Source: Flavobacterium sp. ACN6 (lineage in GTDB: Bacteria > Bacteroidota > Bacteroidia > Flavobacteriales > Flavobacteriaceae). Taken from it: a stretch of DNA of 64,000 nucleotides. The position numbers and the translations under genes are program-made. The stretch spans positions 124,001 to 188,000 of the forward strand of contig NZ_MRCQ01000003.1 of assembly GCF_002304005.1 (NCBI RefSeq), in the 5' to 3' direction. How positions within the stretch are numbered: position 1 is the stretch's first letter; every line of letters starts with the position of its first letter. Under the pieces are notes generated by a model that searched no databases, was not told the origin of the DNA, and worked only from the letters and a program-made list of their open reading frames with translations. Positions 9,386 to 16,774 of the stretch are shown piece after piece.

Positions 9386-9579
9386 TTTTTCTACCCAATC
9401 ATCATTCCATAGGAATGTTTCATCGGTAGAAAAAAAAATAACAACCCAATAAATTACGTTCCGTAGGAATGTCTGATCGGATTTAAAAAAATCATATCAA
9501 CACGAAACGTTCCTTCGGAACGTAAAATAATGATGATTATCTAATTTTTCTACCGATGAGATTTTCCTACGGAACATAT
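9386..9579. repeat. Cluster of short hairpin repeats
   Basis: Four related units occur here, built on CATTCC-ATA-GGAATG (about 9403-9417), CGTTCCGTAGGAATGT (9458-9473), ACGTTCCTTCGGAACGT (about 9507-9523) and TTCCTACGGAACAT (about 9564-9577). The cluster is flanked by TTTTTCTACC (left) and its complement GGTAGAAAAA, and by a TTTTTCTACCGATGAGA copy near 9545. Each unit can fold into a small hairpin. It lies between two convergent genes and upstream of a clear terminator. Confidence 0.7.
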
Positions 9580-9580
9580 T

Positions 9581-9622
9581 AAAAAACCCTCAAAAATCAG
9601 TTTTTGATTTTGAGGGTTTTTT
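9581..9622. terminator. Bidirectional terminator
   Basis: A perfect 15-bp stem (9581-9595 with 9608-9622) carries an A-run on one side and a T-run on the other, with a 12-base loop. It sits between the convergent DUF4249 gene and the GH2 gene and should end both transcripts. Confidence 0.85.
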
Positions 9623-9642
9623 CACTTTATTTAACTACTAAC

Positions 9643-11445
9643 TTATTTATATTCCTCTTCTTTCTCCGCATACCAACCCTTCATTACATAAAAAGCTTTC
9701 TTTTTAATTCCTTGATCTGAAATTAAACCTTTGCGATTAAAGAAATCCTGAATGTTTGGCAATTGTCTTCTCGGCGATCTAAAGTCTACTAAAATCCAAG
9801 GAGAAACTCCTGCTAAACCTTCGATACGATTAAACATCTGCGTGTTTTGAATGTATAATTCTTCCTGATATTCTTCGTTCCAGCGTTCTTTTTTGTCGCC
9901 GTGTAAACCTTGTAATGCCTCGCCGCCAAACTCGCTCACAATAACAGGTTTGTTATACGGAATCACCCATTTCATGTCTTTACAAGATTCATTCGTTCCT
10001 CGGTACCAGCCTAAATATTGGTTGAAACTTACAATATCTACATATTCATTCATATTATCATGAAGTGTATTGACATTATTGGCGCTCGAAGTCACTTCCA
10101 TCGCCATACTGATTAAACGAGAACTGTCTTGTGTTCGGGCGTATTTTGCCAGTTTACTTAAGAAAATATCTCTGTCATCTCCATGCGGTGTTTCATTTGC
10201 AATGGACCAAATAACGATTCCACAGCGGTTTTTATCTCTGTAAATCATATCGTGCAATTGACGTTCGGCATTGGCATAAGTATCTGGATTTGCCCACGAA
10301 ATGGTCCAATATACAGGAACTTCAGACCAAATCATTAATCCCATTTTTTCGGCTTGCTTTACCATGTTTTCGTTATGCGGATAATGTGCCAGACGAACAT
10401 AATTACAACCCAATTCTTTTGCCCAAGATAATAGAGTAACCGCATCTTCCTCCGACCAAGCTCTGCCAGATCTGAAAGGCGCTTCCTCGTGAATGCTGAT
10501 ACCGCGCAAAAAGACTTTTTTTCCGTTTAACAGAATTTCTTTTCCTTTTGTTTCAATAGTTCTAAAACCAATTTTATCTGAAATATTTTCATCGGCTTTG
10601 CTTACCATTACGTCGTATAATTTCGGTTTTTCAGGCGTCCATAAAACGGGATTCGCTTTAATTTCAAAATAAGCCATTCCTTTTGCATCGGTTGTAATAT
10701 TCTTTTTGATTTTTAATTCTGGAATTGCTATTGAAAGGGTTTGATTTGCCGTTTCGCTGTTCAACTTTACCCAGCCAGAAATTTTTCCTTTTTCTTTTTT
10801 ATCCAATTGAACCAGATAATCTTCGATATAAGTATTCGGAACTTGAGCCAAAGTAACATCTCTGGTGATTCCGCCGTAATTCCACCAATCCATATTTACC
10901 GTTGGTACATTATCTTTATGGCGTTTGTTGTCAACTTTTACTACAACAAAATTATTTCCGTCGACCAATAAATCGGTTACATCAAAATTGAACGGTGTAT
11001 AACCACCAACATGAGTTCCTGCCAATTTTCCGTTTACATACACTTTTGCATCGTAATTGACTGCTCCAAAATGAAGAATCCCTTTACTTTGAGAATTCTT
11101 TTTATAATTGAAGTCTTTCTCAAACCAAACTGTTCCTTCATAAAAAAACAATCTTTGCTCTTTAGAATTCCAATCAGATGGAATATCTATAACTGCTGAG
11201 GTTGCGAAATTATATTCACTCAGTTCTGTCGTGTTGAATTTTTTATTTTCGAAAAAGCCATTGTCTTTAAAAGGCTCTAAACGATAATTATAATATCCGT
11301 TTTCGAGAGGATCTACAATATATCTCCATTTTCCGTCTAACGTAATATTGTTTCGAGATGAAATATTGGATAGTAAAGGAATTTCCTGCGCCATTGCTTT
11401 TCCAAAAAACAGAAAAGTACAGCACAACATGACAATTTTCTTCAT
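9643..11445 (-). CDS. Secreted glycoside hydrolase family 2 (beta-glucuronidase/beta-galactosidase type)
   Basis: The 600-residue protein has a signal peptide (residues 1-19, ending KAMAQ). A GH2 sugar-binding jelly-roll follows (about 30-205, with GTVWFEKDF, AKVYVNGKLAGTHVGGYTPF and NYGGITRDV), then an immunoglobulin-like domain (to about 300) and a TIM barrel. The acid/base Glu lies in WSIANETPHG (Glu418) and the nucleophile Glu in VIVSEFGGEA (Glu505). The N-E-T and SEFGGE context resembles beta-glucuronidases more than LacZ, but substrate cannot be fixed from sequence. It is monocistronic, with terminator 9581-9622 behind it. It is probably periplasmic or surface-attached. Confidence 0.88.
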   Translation of the reverse strand: MKKIVMLCCTFLFFGKAMAQEIPLLSNISSRNNITLDGKWRYIVDPLENGYYNYRLEPFKDNGFFENKKFNTTELSEYNFATSAVIDIPSDWNSKEQRLFFYEGTVWFEKDFNYKKNSQSKGILHFGAVNYDAKVYVNGKLAGTHVGGYTPFNFDVTDLLVDGNNFVVVKVDNKRHKDNVPTVNMDWWNYGGITRDVTLAQVPNTYIEDYLVQLDKKEKGKISGWVKLNSETANQTLSIAIPELKIKKNITTDAKGMAYFEIKANPVLWTPEKPKLYDVMVSKADENISDKIGFRTIETKGKEILLNGKKVFLRGISIHEEAPFRSGRAWSEEDAVTLLSWAKELGCNYVRLAHYPHNENMVKQAEKMGLMIWSEVPVYWTISWANPDTYANAERQLHDMIYRDKNRCGIVIWSIANETPHGDDRDIFLSKLAKYARTQDSSRLISMAMEVTSSANNVNTLHDNMNEYVDIVSFNQYLGWYRGTNESCKDMKWVIPYNKPVIVSEFGGEALQGLHGDKKERWNEEYQEELYIQNTQMFNRIEGLAGVSPWILVDFRSPRRQLPNIQDFFNRKGLISDQGIKKKAFYVMKGWYAEKEEEYK

Positions 11446-11866
11446 AATAAAATCATTTTGGTTTCAATAGTTAATTAGTTTCTCATCAAAAAATGAAAAC
11501 CATAAAGTTAAAAAGTTTCTTTAAAGCTCTATTAAATCAAACTCATTCATTTCTTTAAAATACCCCATCAAATACTTATCAGTTTAGTATTTATAGAATT
11601 TTCTAATTTTAAAATCAGTTTTTTTTGATCTGCGAAATAATTGGCAATTAAGAACGACTGAATTTTATTTGCAAAATGGATTGAGAATTGATTCTACATT
11701 TAAGAATAATTTTGACCTAAAAATAGGAGACTCTATTTCAAAAAAATCAAATACTCCTATTTTTAGTGTTTATAGGAAAGAAAATGGAAAATATCTATTT
11801 TATAAAAAATATACTATCGATTAAAGCAAACATATCTTGAATTTAAAAATAAAAAAGCCATTTCAA
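11446..11866. other. Intergenic stretch with a possible gene remnant
   Basis: About 420 bases separate the GH2 gene from the nucleosidase gene, both on the minus strand. The GH2 promoter should be near 11450-11560. The only structure I see is the plus-strand open frame at 11597-11824 and the nucleosidase terminator at 11855-11880. Confidence 0.4.
11597..11824 (+). pseudogene. Possible C-terminal remnant of a degraded gene
   Basis: A plus-strand frame of 75 codons between a TAG (11594-11596) and a TAA (11822-11824) reads protein-like text, for example NGLRIDSTFKNNFDLKIGD and PIFSVYRKENGKYLFYKKY. There is no ATG. It could be the tail of a gene whose front has been lost, or chance in AT-rich DNA. 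I do not recognise a family. Confidence 0.3.
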
Positions 11867-11880
11867 CTAAGAAATGGCTT
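11855..11880 (-). terminator. Terminator of the nucleosidase gene
   Basis: A 9-bp stem (11855-11863 with 11872-11880) overlaps the last codons of the minus-strand nucleosidase gene. Read on the minus strand it is followed by a run of T. Confidence 0.7.
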
Positions 11881-12472
11881 CTGATTCTTTTATCAATCCT
11901 AAAATTTTACCGTAAGCAATAGCTGCTTTATGAACCTGAACCGTCCAGTCTTCGGCAGCATTATCATCGGCACCATCAGAAATATATTTAAGACATAAAA
12001 ACGGAATGTTTTCTTTCATGGCGATCATGGCTAAAGCATAGGCTTCCATATCGACAACATTATAAGCATCAGAACAATGTCCCATTTCGAAATTGTCGCC
12101 AGTTCCGCAGATTCCTTCAGTCAAATTATCCATTAACAAACCGTATTCCAGAATTGGAGGTAAATTCGACAACGGCGTTTCATATTGTGCAAAACCCAAA
12201 CCGCGCACATCCATATCGCGCTGCACAAATTTGGTACAGCAGATTACTTCGCCTTTTTGAAAACAACTGCTTCCCGCCGATCCTAGATTCACAATTATCG
12301 AAGGTCTTTTCTTTTGGATTGCCTTTGACAATTCATAAGCTGCATTTACTTTTCCGATTCCTGTAATTAAAGTATTGTGTCCTTTAAAAACTTCTGCTGC
12401 TTCTGATTCCAATGCAAATGAGAATAATATATCTTCAAGAGCAAATGACTGCTTTTCGTTAATCTGTATCAT
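11867..12472 (-). CDS. Purine-nucleosidase-type enzyme (MTA/SAH nucleosidase or futalosine hydrolase family)
   Basis: The 201-residue protein has the nucleoside phosphorylase/hydrolase fold signatures: TGIGKVNAAYELSKAI near residue 37, a GSAGS phosphate-site-like loop near residue 64, VVDMEAYALAMIA (the Met-Glu pair that binds ribose) and FLCLKYISDGADD, which holds the catalytic Asp. It is somewhat shorter than Pfs (about 230). Substrate is uncertain: methylthioadenosine/S-adenosylhomocysteine is most usual, and futalosine (menaquinone synthesis) is an alternative. It is encoded alone with its own terminator. Confidence 0.75.
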   Translation of the reverse strand: MIQINEKQSFALEDILFSFALESEAAEVFKGHNTLITGIGKVNAAYELSKAIQKKRPSIIVNLGSAGSSCFQKGEVICCTKFVQRDMDVRGLGFAQYETPLSNLPPILEYGLLMDNLTEGICGTGDNFEMGHCSDAYNVVDMEAYALAMIAMKENIPFLCLKYISDGADDNAAEDWTVQVHKAAIAYGKILGLIKESEAIS

Positions 12473-12657
12473 GGATAATTGTAATTTTCAGTCCACAAAA
12501 ATACGGTTAAATAATTATGTAAAGAAGTATCTGCATAAATTCCAAAAAGCAAGTTAAATTCTGTTTTCTATGCTAGATTTTGTTTCAGAAAAAATACTTT
12601 TGCTAAAATCAAAAAACAAAGAAATTTCAATCCTTAAAAATCAGAAAGCGCAACTGT

Positions 12658-13221
12658 ATGGATAATGAAAAATTTATTTTCTGCCTAGAAGGTGTTCCAG
12701 ATATAGACGATCTTACTCCAACACATGTGGTAAAATGTCTGGAAGAATTGGCTATTGACCAAGGTATTGCCAGTATCCATAAAACTTGTGATACTATTGA
12801 AGGCTTAGAAGAAAGTTTGAATATTTTACTTTACGAAGATCATAATTTCAAAGATTACGAAATCATTTATCTTGCAATGCCGGGACAGGAAAATAATATC
12901 TGTCTTCATAATTATTATTACAGCTTAGAAGAGATCGCTGAACTTTTTGAAGGTAAAATGAAAGGTAAAATTATTCATTTTGCCAATCTTAAAGTTTTAG
13001 ATTTAACTGAAGATGAAGCACAGTATTTTCTTGACATAACGGGCGCAAGAGCTATTTCTGGTTATGGTTCTACTTATAATAAAATTGCCAGCTGCAGTAC
13101 GATTGACAAAGCGTTCTTTAGTTTGTATCAGGAAAACGACAATTTGATTGAAGTGGTTGAAGATCTTTATATGAAACATTACAATTTGTGCAAACTGCTT
13201 GATTTCAGATTATATTATTAA
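12658..13221 (+). CDS. DUF6642-like protein, probably without catalytic residues
   Basis: The 187-residue protein follows the pattern I associate with DUF6642 proteins: FIFCLEG at the start, IHKTCDTIEGLEESL, then YEIIYLAMPGQENNICL, SLEEIAELFEGKMKGKIIHFANLKVL, and TGARAISGYGSTYNKI. In family members as I remember them the two central motifs read AFHG and FxSCSTL, like a CHAT/caspase-type His and Cys. Here they read AMPG and FANLKVL, so a catalytic pair would be missing. The gene is followed two bases later by an AraC-type regulator, so the two are probably co-transcribed. Assignment is from memory and motif reading only. Confidence 0.55.
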   Translation: MDNEKFIFCLEGVPDIDDLTPTHVVKCLEELAIDQGIASIHKTCDTIEGLEESLNILLYEDHNFKDYEIIYLAMPGQENNICLHNYYYSLEEIAELFEGKMKGKIIHFANLKVLDLTEDEAQYFLDITGARAISGYGSTYNKIASCSTIDKAFFSLYQENDNLIEVVEDLYMKHYNLCKLLDFRLYY

Positions 13222-13223
13222 GG

Positions 13224-14144
13224 ATGAAAACAAAAGGCACGGAAAAAATAAAAACCTACGGACCAACAGGATTTCGGGAGAAATTTCTAGGAGAAGACAA
13301 TCCTATTCATTTGCTTTTCAAATCAAATTCTGATCATTTTTTCTGCCTTGAAATTGAAGAAGTAATGCAGATACAACATCCTGTTCCTCCTTCTAAACAT
13401 TCCTGTCATACCTTAATTTTTATTTCTTCAGGTCAGCATGTCATGAAATTGGGTTATCAGGAATATACAACCTCCAATAATGAAATTATCATGGTTCCTG
13501 CCGGACAGATTTTCTCACTTGACAATGTTAACAATATACATAAAGGCTATATCTGCCAATTTCATCCTGATATTTTAATTAGAAAATACGGAAGCCGCGA
13601 ATTACTCAATGATTTTGATTTTTTAAAAATTTCCGGAAATCCTAAAATTACGCTGACGCCTCAAGATATAAGTGCAATTACCAATATTTTAGAACGATTA
13701 AAAAAGGAGTATTCCGAAACAGCCTTTACTGATTTGAATATTGTTCAGTCGTATCTGATTACTTTATTTTATGAAATGAATAAAAATGCTGTAAAATCTA
13801 CTAAAGGCATTTCGGCTGCTGAGGTTATTACAGGAAAATTTAAGGAGCTTATTCATGATCAAATAAAGACGCAGCATCAAGTTAATTATTATGCTTCGCT
13901 GCTTAATGTCACGCCTAATCATTTGAATAAATGCGTAAAATCGGTAACTGGAAAATCTGCCGTAAAATGGATTGACGAAAACATATTACTAGAAGCTAAA
14001 TATCTGCTGTTTCAAACTACACTTTCTGTAGGTGAAATCGCAATACGAATAGGTTTTGAAGACCAATCTTACTTTAGCCGATTTTTTAAGAAAGCAGAGG
14101 GAATTTCACCAATCCGATACCGAAAAATGATTGATAAGTCCTAA
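13224..14144 (+). CDS. AraC-family transcriptional regulator
   Basis: The 306-residue protein has an N-terminal cupin-like effector domain (about 50-115: HTLIFISSGQHVMKLGYQEYTT, then MVPAGQIFSLD) and two C-terminal helix-turn-helix motifs (about 205-303). The second is the signature VGEIAIRIGFEDQSYFSRFFKKAEGISPIRYR. The start lies 2 bases after the DUF6642-like gene, which suggests a shared transcript. Targets are not visible; the adjacent small protein (14208) and pentapeptide-repeat gene (14447) are candidates. Confidence 0.88.
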   Translation: MKTKGTEKIKTYGPTGFREKFLGEDNPIHLLFKSNSDHFFCLEIEEVMQIQHPVPPSKHSCHTLIFISSGQHVMKLGYQEYTTSNNEIIMVPAGQIFSLDNVNNIHKGYICQFHPDILIRKYGSRELLNDFDFLKISGNPKITLTPQDISAITNILERLKKEYSETAFTDLNIVQSYLITLFYEMNKNAVKSTKGISAAEVITGKFKELIHDQIKTQHQVNYYASLLNVTPNHLNKCVKSVTGKSAVKWIDENILLEAKYLLFQTTLSVGEIAIRIGFEDQSYFSRFFKKAEGISPIRYRKMIDKS

Positions 14145-14207
14145 TTATTGATTATAGAATCCTAACAAAACGCACTACTTTTTTCAGAAATTTGCCTGTT
14201 CAAAATT

Positions 14208-14417
14208 ATGCAAATTATGATTTATGTATTTAAAACTTCTGTTGACAGCGTTTCAAAATTTGAGTCGGCTGCTGTTCTCCTTCATGAATTACTGCCAGAT
14301 GTGTTGTGGAATTTTGATCTTGAAGACTGCGATAATATTTTAAGAATTGACAGTGAATTAGATATTCCAAATCTAATTCAAAATAATGGCATTTTTGACT
14401 GCGTCGAATTAGAATAA
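14208..14417 (+). CDS. Small 69-residue protein, paralog of the one at 4735
   Basis: The acidic protein starts MQIMIYVFKTSVDSVSKF and contains NFDLEDCDNILRIDSELDI, then FDCVELE at the end. It aligns over its whole length with the 69-residue protein at 4735 (KTxV, FDh, ILRI, DI and a C-terminal FxC). An alternative start is the ATG at 14217. The function is unknown. It could be a small ligand-binding or adaptor domain; that is conjecture. Confidence 0.65.
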   Translation: MQIMIYVFKTSVDSVSKFESAAVLLHELLPDVLWNFDLEDCDNILRIDSELDIPNLIQNNGIFDCVELE

Positions 14418-14446
14418 AATTACTTCAACATTTTTCACCAAATTAT

Positions 14447-15019
14447 ATGGAAACCAAATTATATCAAAATCGCACATTTGATACTGTAGATTATTCTGAA
14501 CAACGTTTATCGGACACCGAATTTGTCAACTGCGAATTCATCAATTGTAATTTCTCAAAAAGCGATTTGAGTCATAACGACTTTTTAGATTCGACTTTTA
14601 AAAATTGTAATCTTTCTCTAGCCGTTCTTAAAAATACGGGACTAAAAAACATAAAATTTATTGGCTGTAAATTAATGGGCTTAGATTTCAGCGCGAGTAA
14701 CAGCTTTTTGTTTTCGATGAATTTTCAGGATTGTATTTTAGACTATTCTACTTTCATTTATAAAAAACTAAAGAAAACCAACTTTATAGATTGTTCTCTA
14801 AAAGAAGCTGATTTTTCTAACACCGATTTATCTCTGTCTGTTTTTAAAAACTGTGATCTCTCTAATGCCACTTTCGTGGAATGTATTTTGGAAAAAACAG
14901 ATTTTAAGACTTCCAGAAATTATGCTTTTGATCCTTCAGATAACAAAATAAAAGGCACAAAAGTTTCGCACACCGCACTTGCAGGTTTATTGCAAAAATT
15001 TGATTTAGCTATTGAGTAG
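14447..15019 (+). CDS. Pentapeptide-repeat protein (Qnr/McbG-like fold)
   Basis: The 190-residue protein is built of five-residue repeats with a central Leu or Phe, for example FVNCEFINCNFSKSDLSHNDF and LKEADFSNTDLSLSVFKNCDL. These fold into a right-handed quadrilateral helix. A break near residues 90-100 (MNFQDCILDYSTFIYKKL) resembles the two-coil split of Qnr and McbG proteins, which protect DNA gyrase. Many such proteins have no known target, so quinolone protection is only a possibility. Distance from 14208 is 29 bases, so one transcript is likely. Confidence 0.85.
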   Translation: METKLYQNRTFDTVDYSEQRLSDTEFVNCEFINCNFSKSDLSHNDFLDSTFKNCNLSLAVLKNTGLKNIKFIGCKLMGLDFSASNSFLFSMNFQDCILDYSTFIYKKLKKTNFIDCSLKEADFSNTDLSLSVFKNCDLSNATFVECILEKTDFKTSRNYAFDPSDNKIKGTKVSHTALAGLLQKFDLAIE

Positions 15020-15022
15020 TTT

Positions 15023-15107
15023 TTAGTCGCAGTTTTCAGTCTCAGTCGCAGTCGCAGCTGAAAACTGAGACTGAAAACTGAGACTGAGACTAAAAACCGA
15101 GACTAAA
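15023..15107. repeat. Tandem and inverted CAGTCTCAGT/ACTGAGACTG repeats
   Basis: Short units such as AGTCGCAGTTTTCAGTCTCAG and, in opposite orientation, CTGAAAACTGAGACTGAAAAC are repeated here. The left half (15023-15059) is roughly the reverse complement of the right half (15058-15096), so the region can fold into a long imperfect hairpin. A related sequence occurs at 36897-37049. Confidence 0.75.
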
Positions 15108-15111
15108 ACAA

Positions 15112-15147
15112 AAAAGCGGCATACAATTTTACTTGCATACCGCTTTT
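15112..15147. terminator. Bidirectional terminator
   Basis: An 8-bp stem AAAAGCGG/CCGCTTTT (15112-15119 with 15140-15147) with additional pairing inside lies between the convergent pentapeptide-repeat gene and the SusE-like gene. Confidence 0.7.
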
Positions 15148-15169
15148 CCTATTTATTAACCATGAAATT

Positions 15170-16744
15170 TTATTTAATCCAACGCGGATCTCCTATTCTA
15201 TTATCAATCATAGTTTGATTTTTAACAGTAAAATCTCCAGTTGCAGCATTTACAAATTGTGGATTTGCAGTAGTTGCAGACGCATCAATTTTATTATTTG
15301 CAATAGTAGCATCAATAAAACTTGCTGCCTCGTAATAGTAATTTTTATTAAATGTTGGCAAAGTGGTCCCTGCCTGATTTGTATAAATTCCAGTCGTAGA
15401 CACAATTAATGTATTTCTTACCGTTGATGTGTTTGATCCAAAACGTAAATACAAAATTCTTTTTGGTGCTGCCGTATTTGATACTTTATACAATGTACAG
15501 CTGTCAATTAATACGTTTGTAGTTAAACCAGTTCCTGAAAAACCGTTTGCAGGCGCTACAGCATCTGTTCTAACAAAATCACGTCCAACTGAACAAGTAT
15601 CAAAAGTGCTGTTTTTGACGACTATATTAGCAACATACGTATTTCTAAAATCTATAAAATCTGCCTGCGCATTAGTATTTACATTTTTAACTATACTGTT
15701 GTCTACTGTAAATGATGCAACTTTTGCTGTACTAGCATTTCCATAAATTAATGCACGTAAATAATCATGAACATAACAACCGCTAATTAAGATATCTCCA
15801 TAAGTTGTACTTGCACCAGAAATTGTAATAAAATTACTGTCGCCAACACCAGAGCCTTCTAAATCTAAATCAATTAAAGACAGGTTTGCTGTTCCTGCAC
15901 TTACTGTGAATTTGACATGTAATTTTGGCTTATCGCCCGGACGCAATCCACGAAGTGTAATTGTTTTATTTAAAATAATTTCACCCTTAAATACTTGATA
16001 ATCTCCCGGCATTAATACTAAGACAGCACCAGCTGCCGCTTCAGTAATTTTTGCGTTTAAATCATCTTCAGGCTTAACTAAAATTCCTGTTCCGATGTCG
16101 ATTCCTGTTTTAAAAGTTCTTTCTCCTCTTTTCTTCGCTCCGTTAAACAAAGAAGCGGTATAATCTGTTTCTCCCACAAGTCCTGTAACCAAAGCCACTC
16201 CAGCCGTTTTTTCTGCAGGCGTAACTGCATGAATTATGTTTCCTGGATTAACAACAATTTGTGTTACATTGCTGTTTGGAGTCCATCTTAAAGTAACTTG
16301 TTTTGCTTCAATATCAGCATCTTGAACAACATTCATCAATTGTTCAGATAAAGTAGTAGCAGTAGTTATAGACCATTTCGAATCTTCTAAACCTACAGAA
16401 CTTACTGATTTTACTCTGATAGAATAAACTGTTTCTCCTTCAAGAGGTACTTGTACAGGTAATTCTGTTGGAGCAACATTTACTGTTTTATAAATCGTTT
16501 TAAATTCTGGATCATCTGCACTAAACTCTACTACATAATGATCTGCATCTTCATCTGCTTTAACAGTCCAATTTAATTCGACTGTGGTTTGATTTCTAAT
16601 TGTTGCTTTAAGTCCAATTGGAGAAAATTCTCTGCTTACGTCTAAAGTTTCTATTACTGGCTCATTAAACGTCTCGCAGCTAGAAAAAGCAAGCATGAGC
16701 ATTAATGAAGCAATTAATCCTTTTGTTATATATTTTGTTTTCAT
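15170..16744 (-). CDS. Surface lipoprotein with FN3 and right-handed beta-helix regions (DUF4957/DUF5123 type)
   Basis: The 524-residue protein has a lipoprotein signal (MLAFSSCETF, Cys23), two fibronectin-III-like regions (about 40-215) and a repetitive beta-helix region (about 235-470, with ITLRGLRPGDKPKLHV, ISGCYVHDYLRALIYG and VLIDSCTLYKVS). It ends with a segment like DUF5123 (NPQFVNAATGDFTVKN, IGDPRW). Such proteins sit third in pectin-type polysaccharide utilisation loci behind SusC and SusD, and are taken to be surface glycan-binding proteins or lyase relatives. I see no clear lyase active site, so binding is the safer call. It lies 30 bases downstream of susD and is part of the same operon. 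Confidence 0.8.
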   Translation of the reverse strand: MKTKYITKGLIASLMLMLAFSSCETFNEPVIETLDVSREFSPIGLKATIRNQTTVELNWTVKADEDADHYVVEFSADDPEFKTIYKTVNVAPTELPVQVPLEGETVYSIRVKSVSSVGLEDSKWSITTATTLSEQLMNVVQDADIEAKQVTLRWTPNSNVTQIVVNPGNIIHAVTPAEKTAGVALVTGLVGETDYTASLFNGAKKRGERTFKTGIDIGTGILVKPEDDLNAKITEAAAGAVLVLMPGDYQVFKGEIILNKTITLRGLRPGDKPKLHVKFTVSAGTANLSLIDLDLEGSGVGDSNFITISGASTTYGDILISGCYVHDYLRALIYGNASTAKVASFTVDNSIVKNVNTNAQADFIDFRNTYVANIVVKNSTFDTCSVGRDFVRTDAVAPANGFSGTGLTTNVLIDSCTLYKVSNTAAPKRILYLRFGSNTSTVRNTLIVSTTGIYTNQAGTTLPTFNKNYYYEAASFIDATIANNKIDASATTANPQFVNAATGDFTVKNQTMIDNRIGDPRWIK

Positions 16745-16774
16745 AATTATACTTTATTAATTTTCAGCGAGTTG

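Noticed and set aside
15023..15107. CRISPR-like array of short repeats
   Set aside because: Units are 8-20 bases, in both orientations, without unique spacers and without cas genes nearby.
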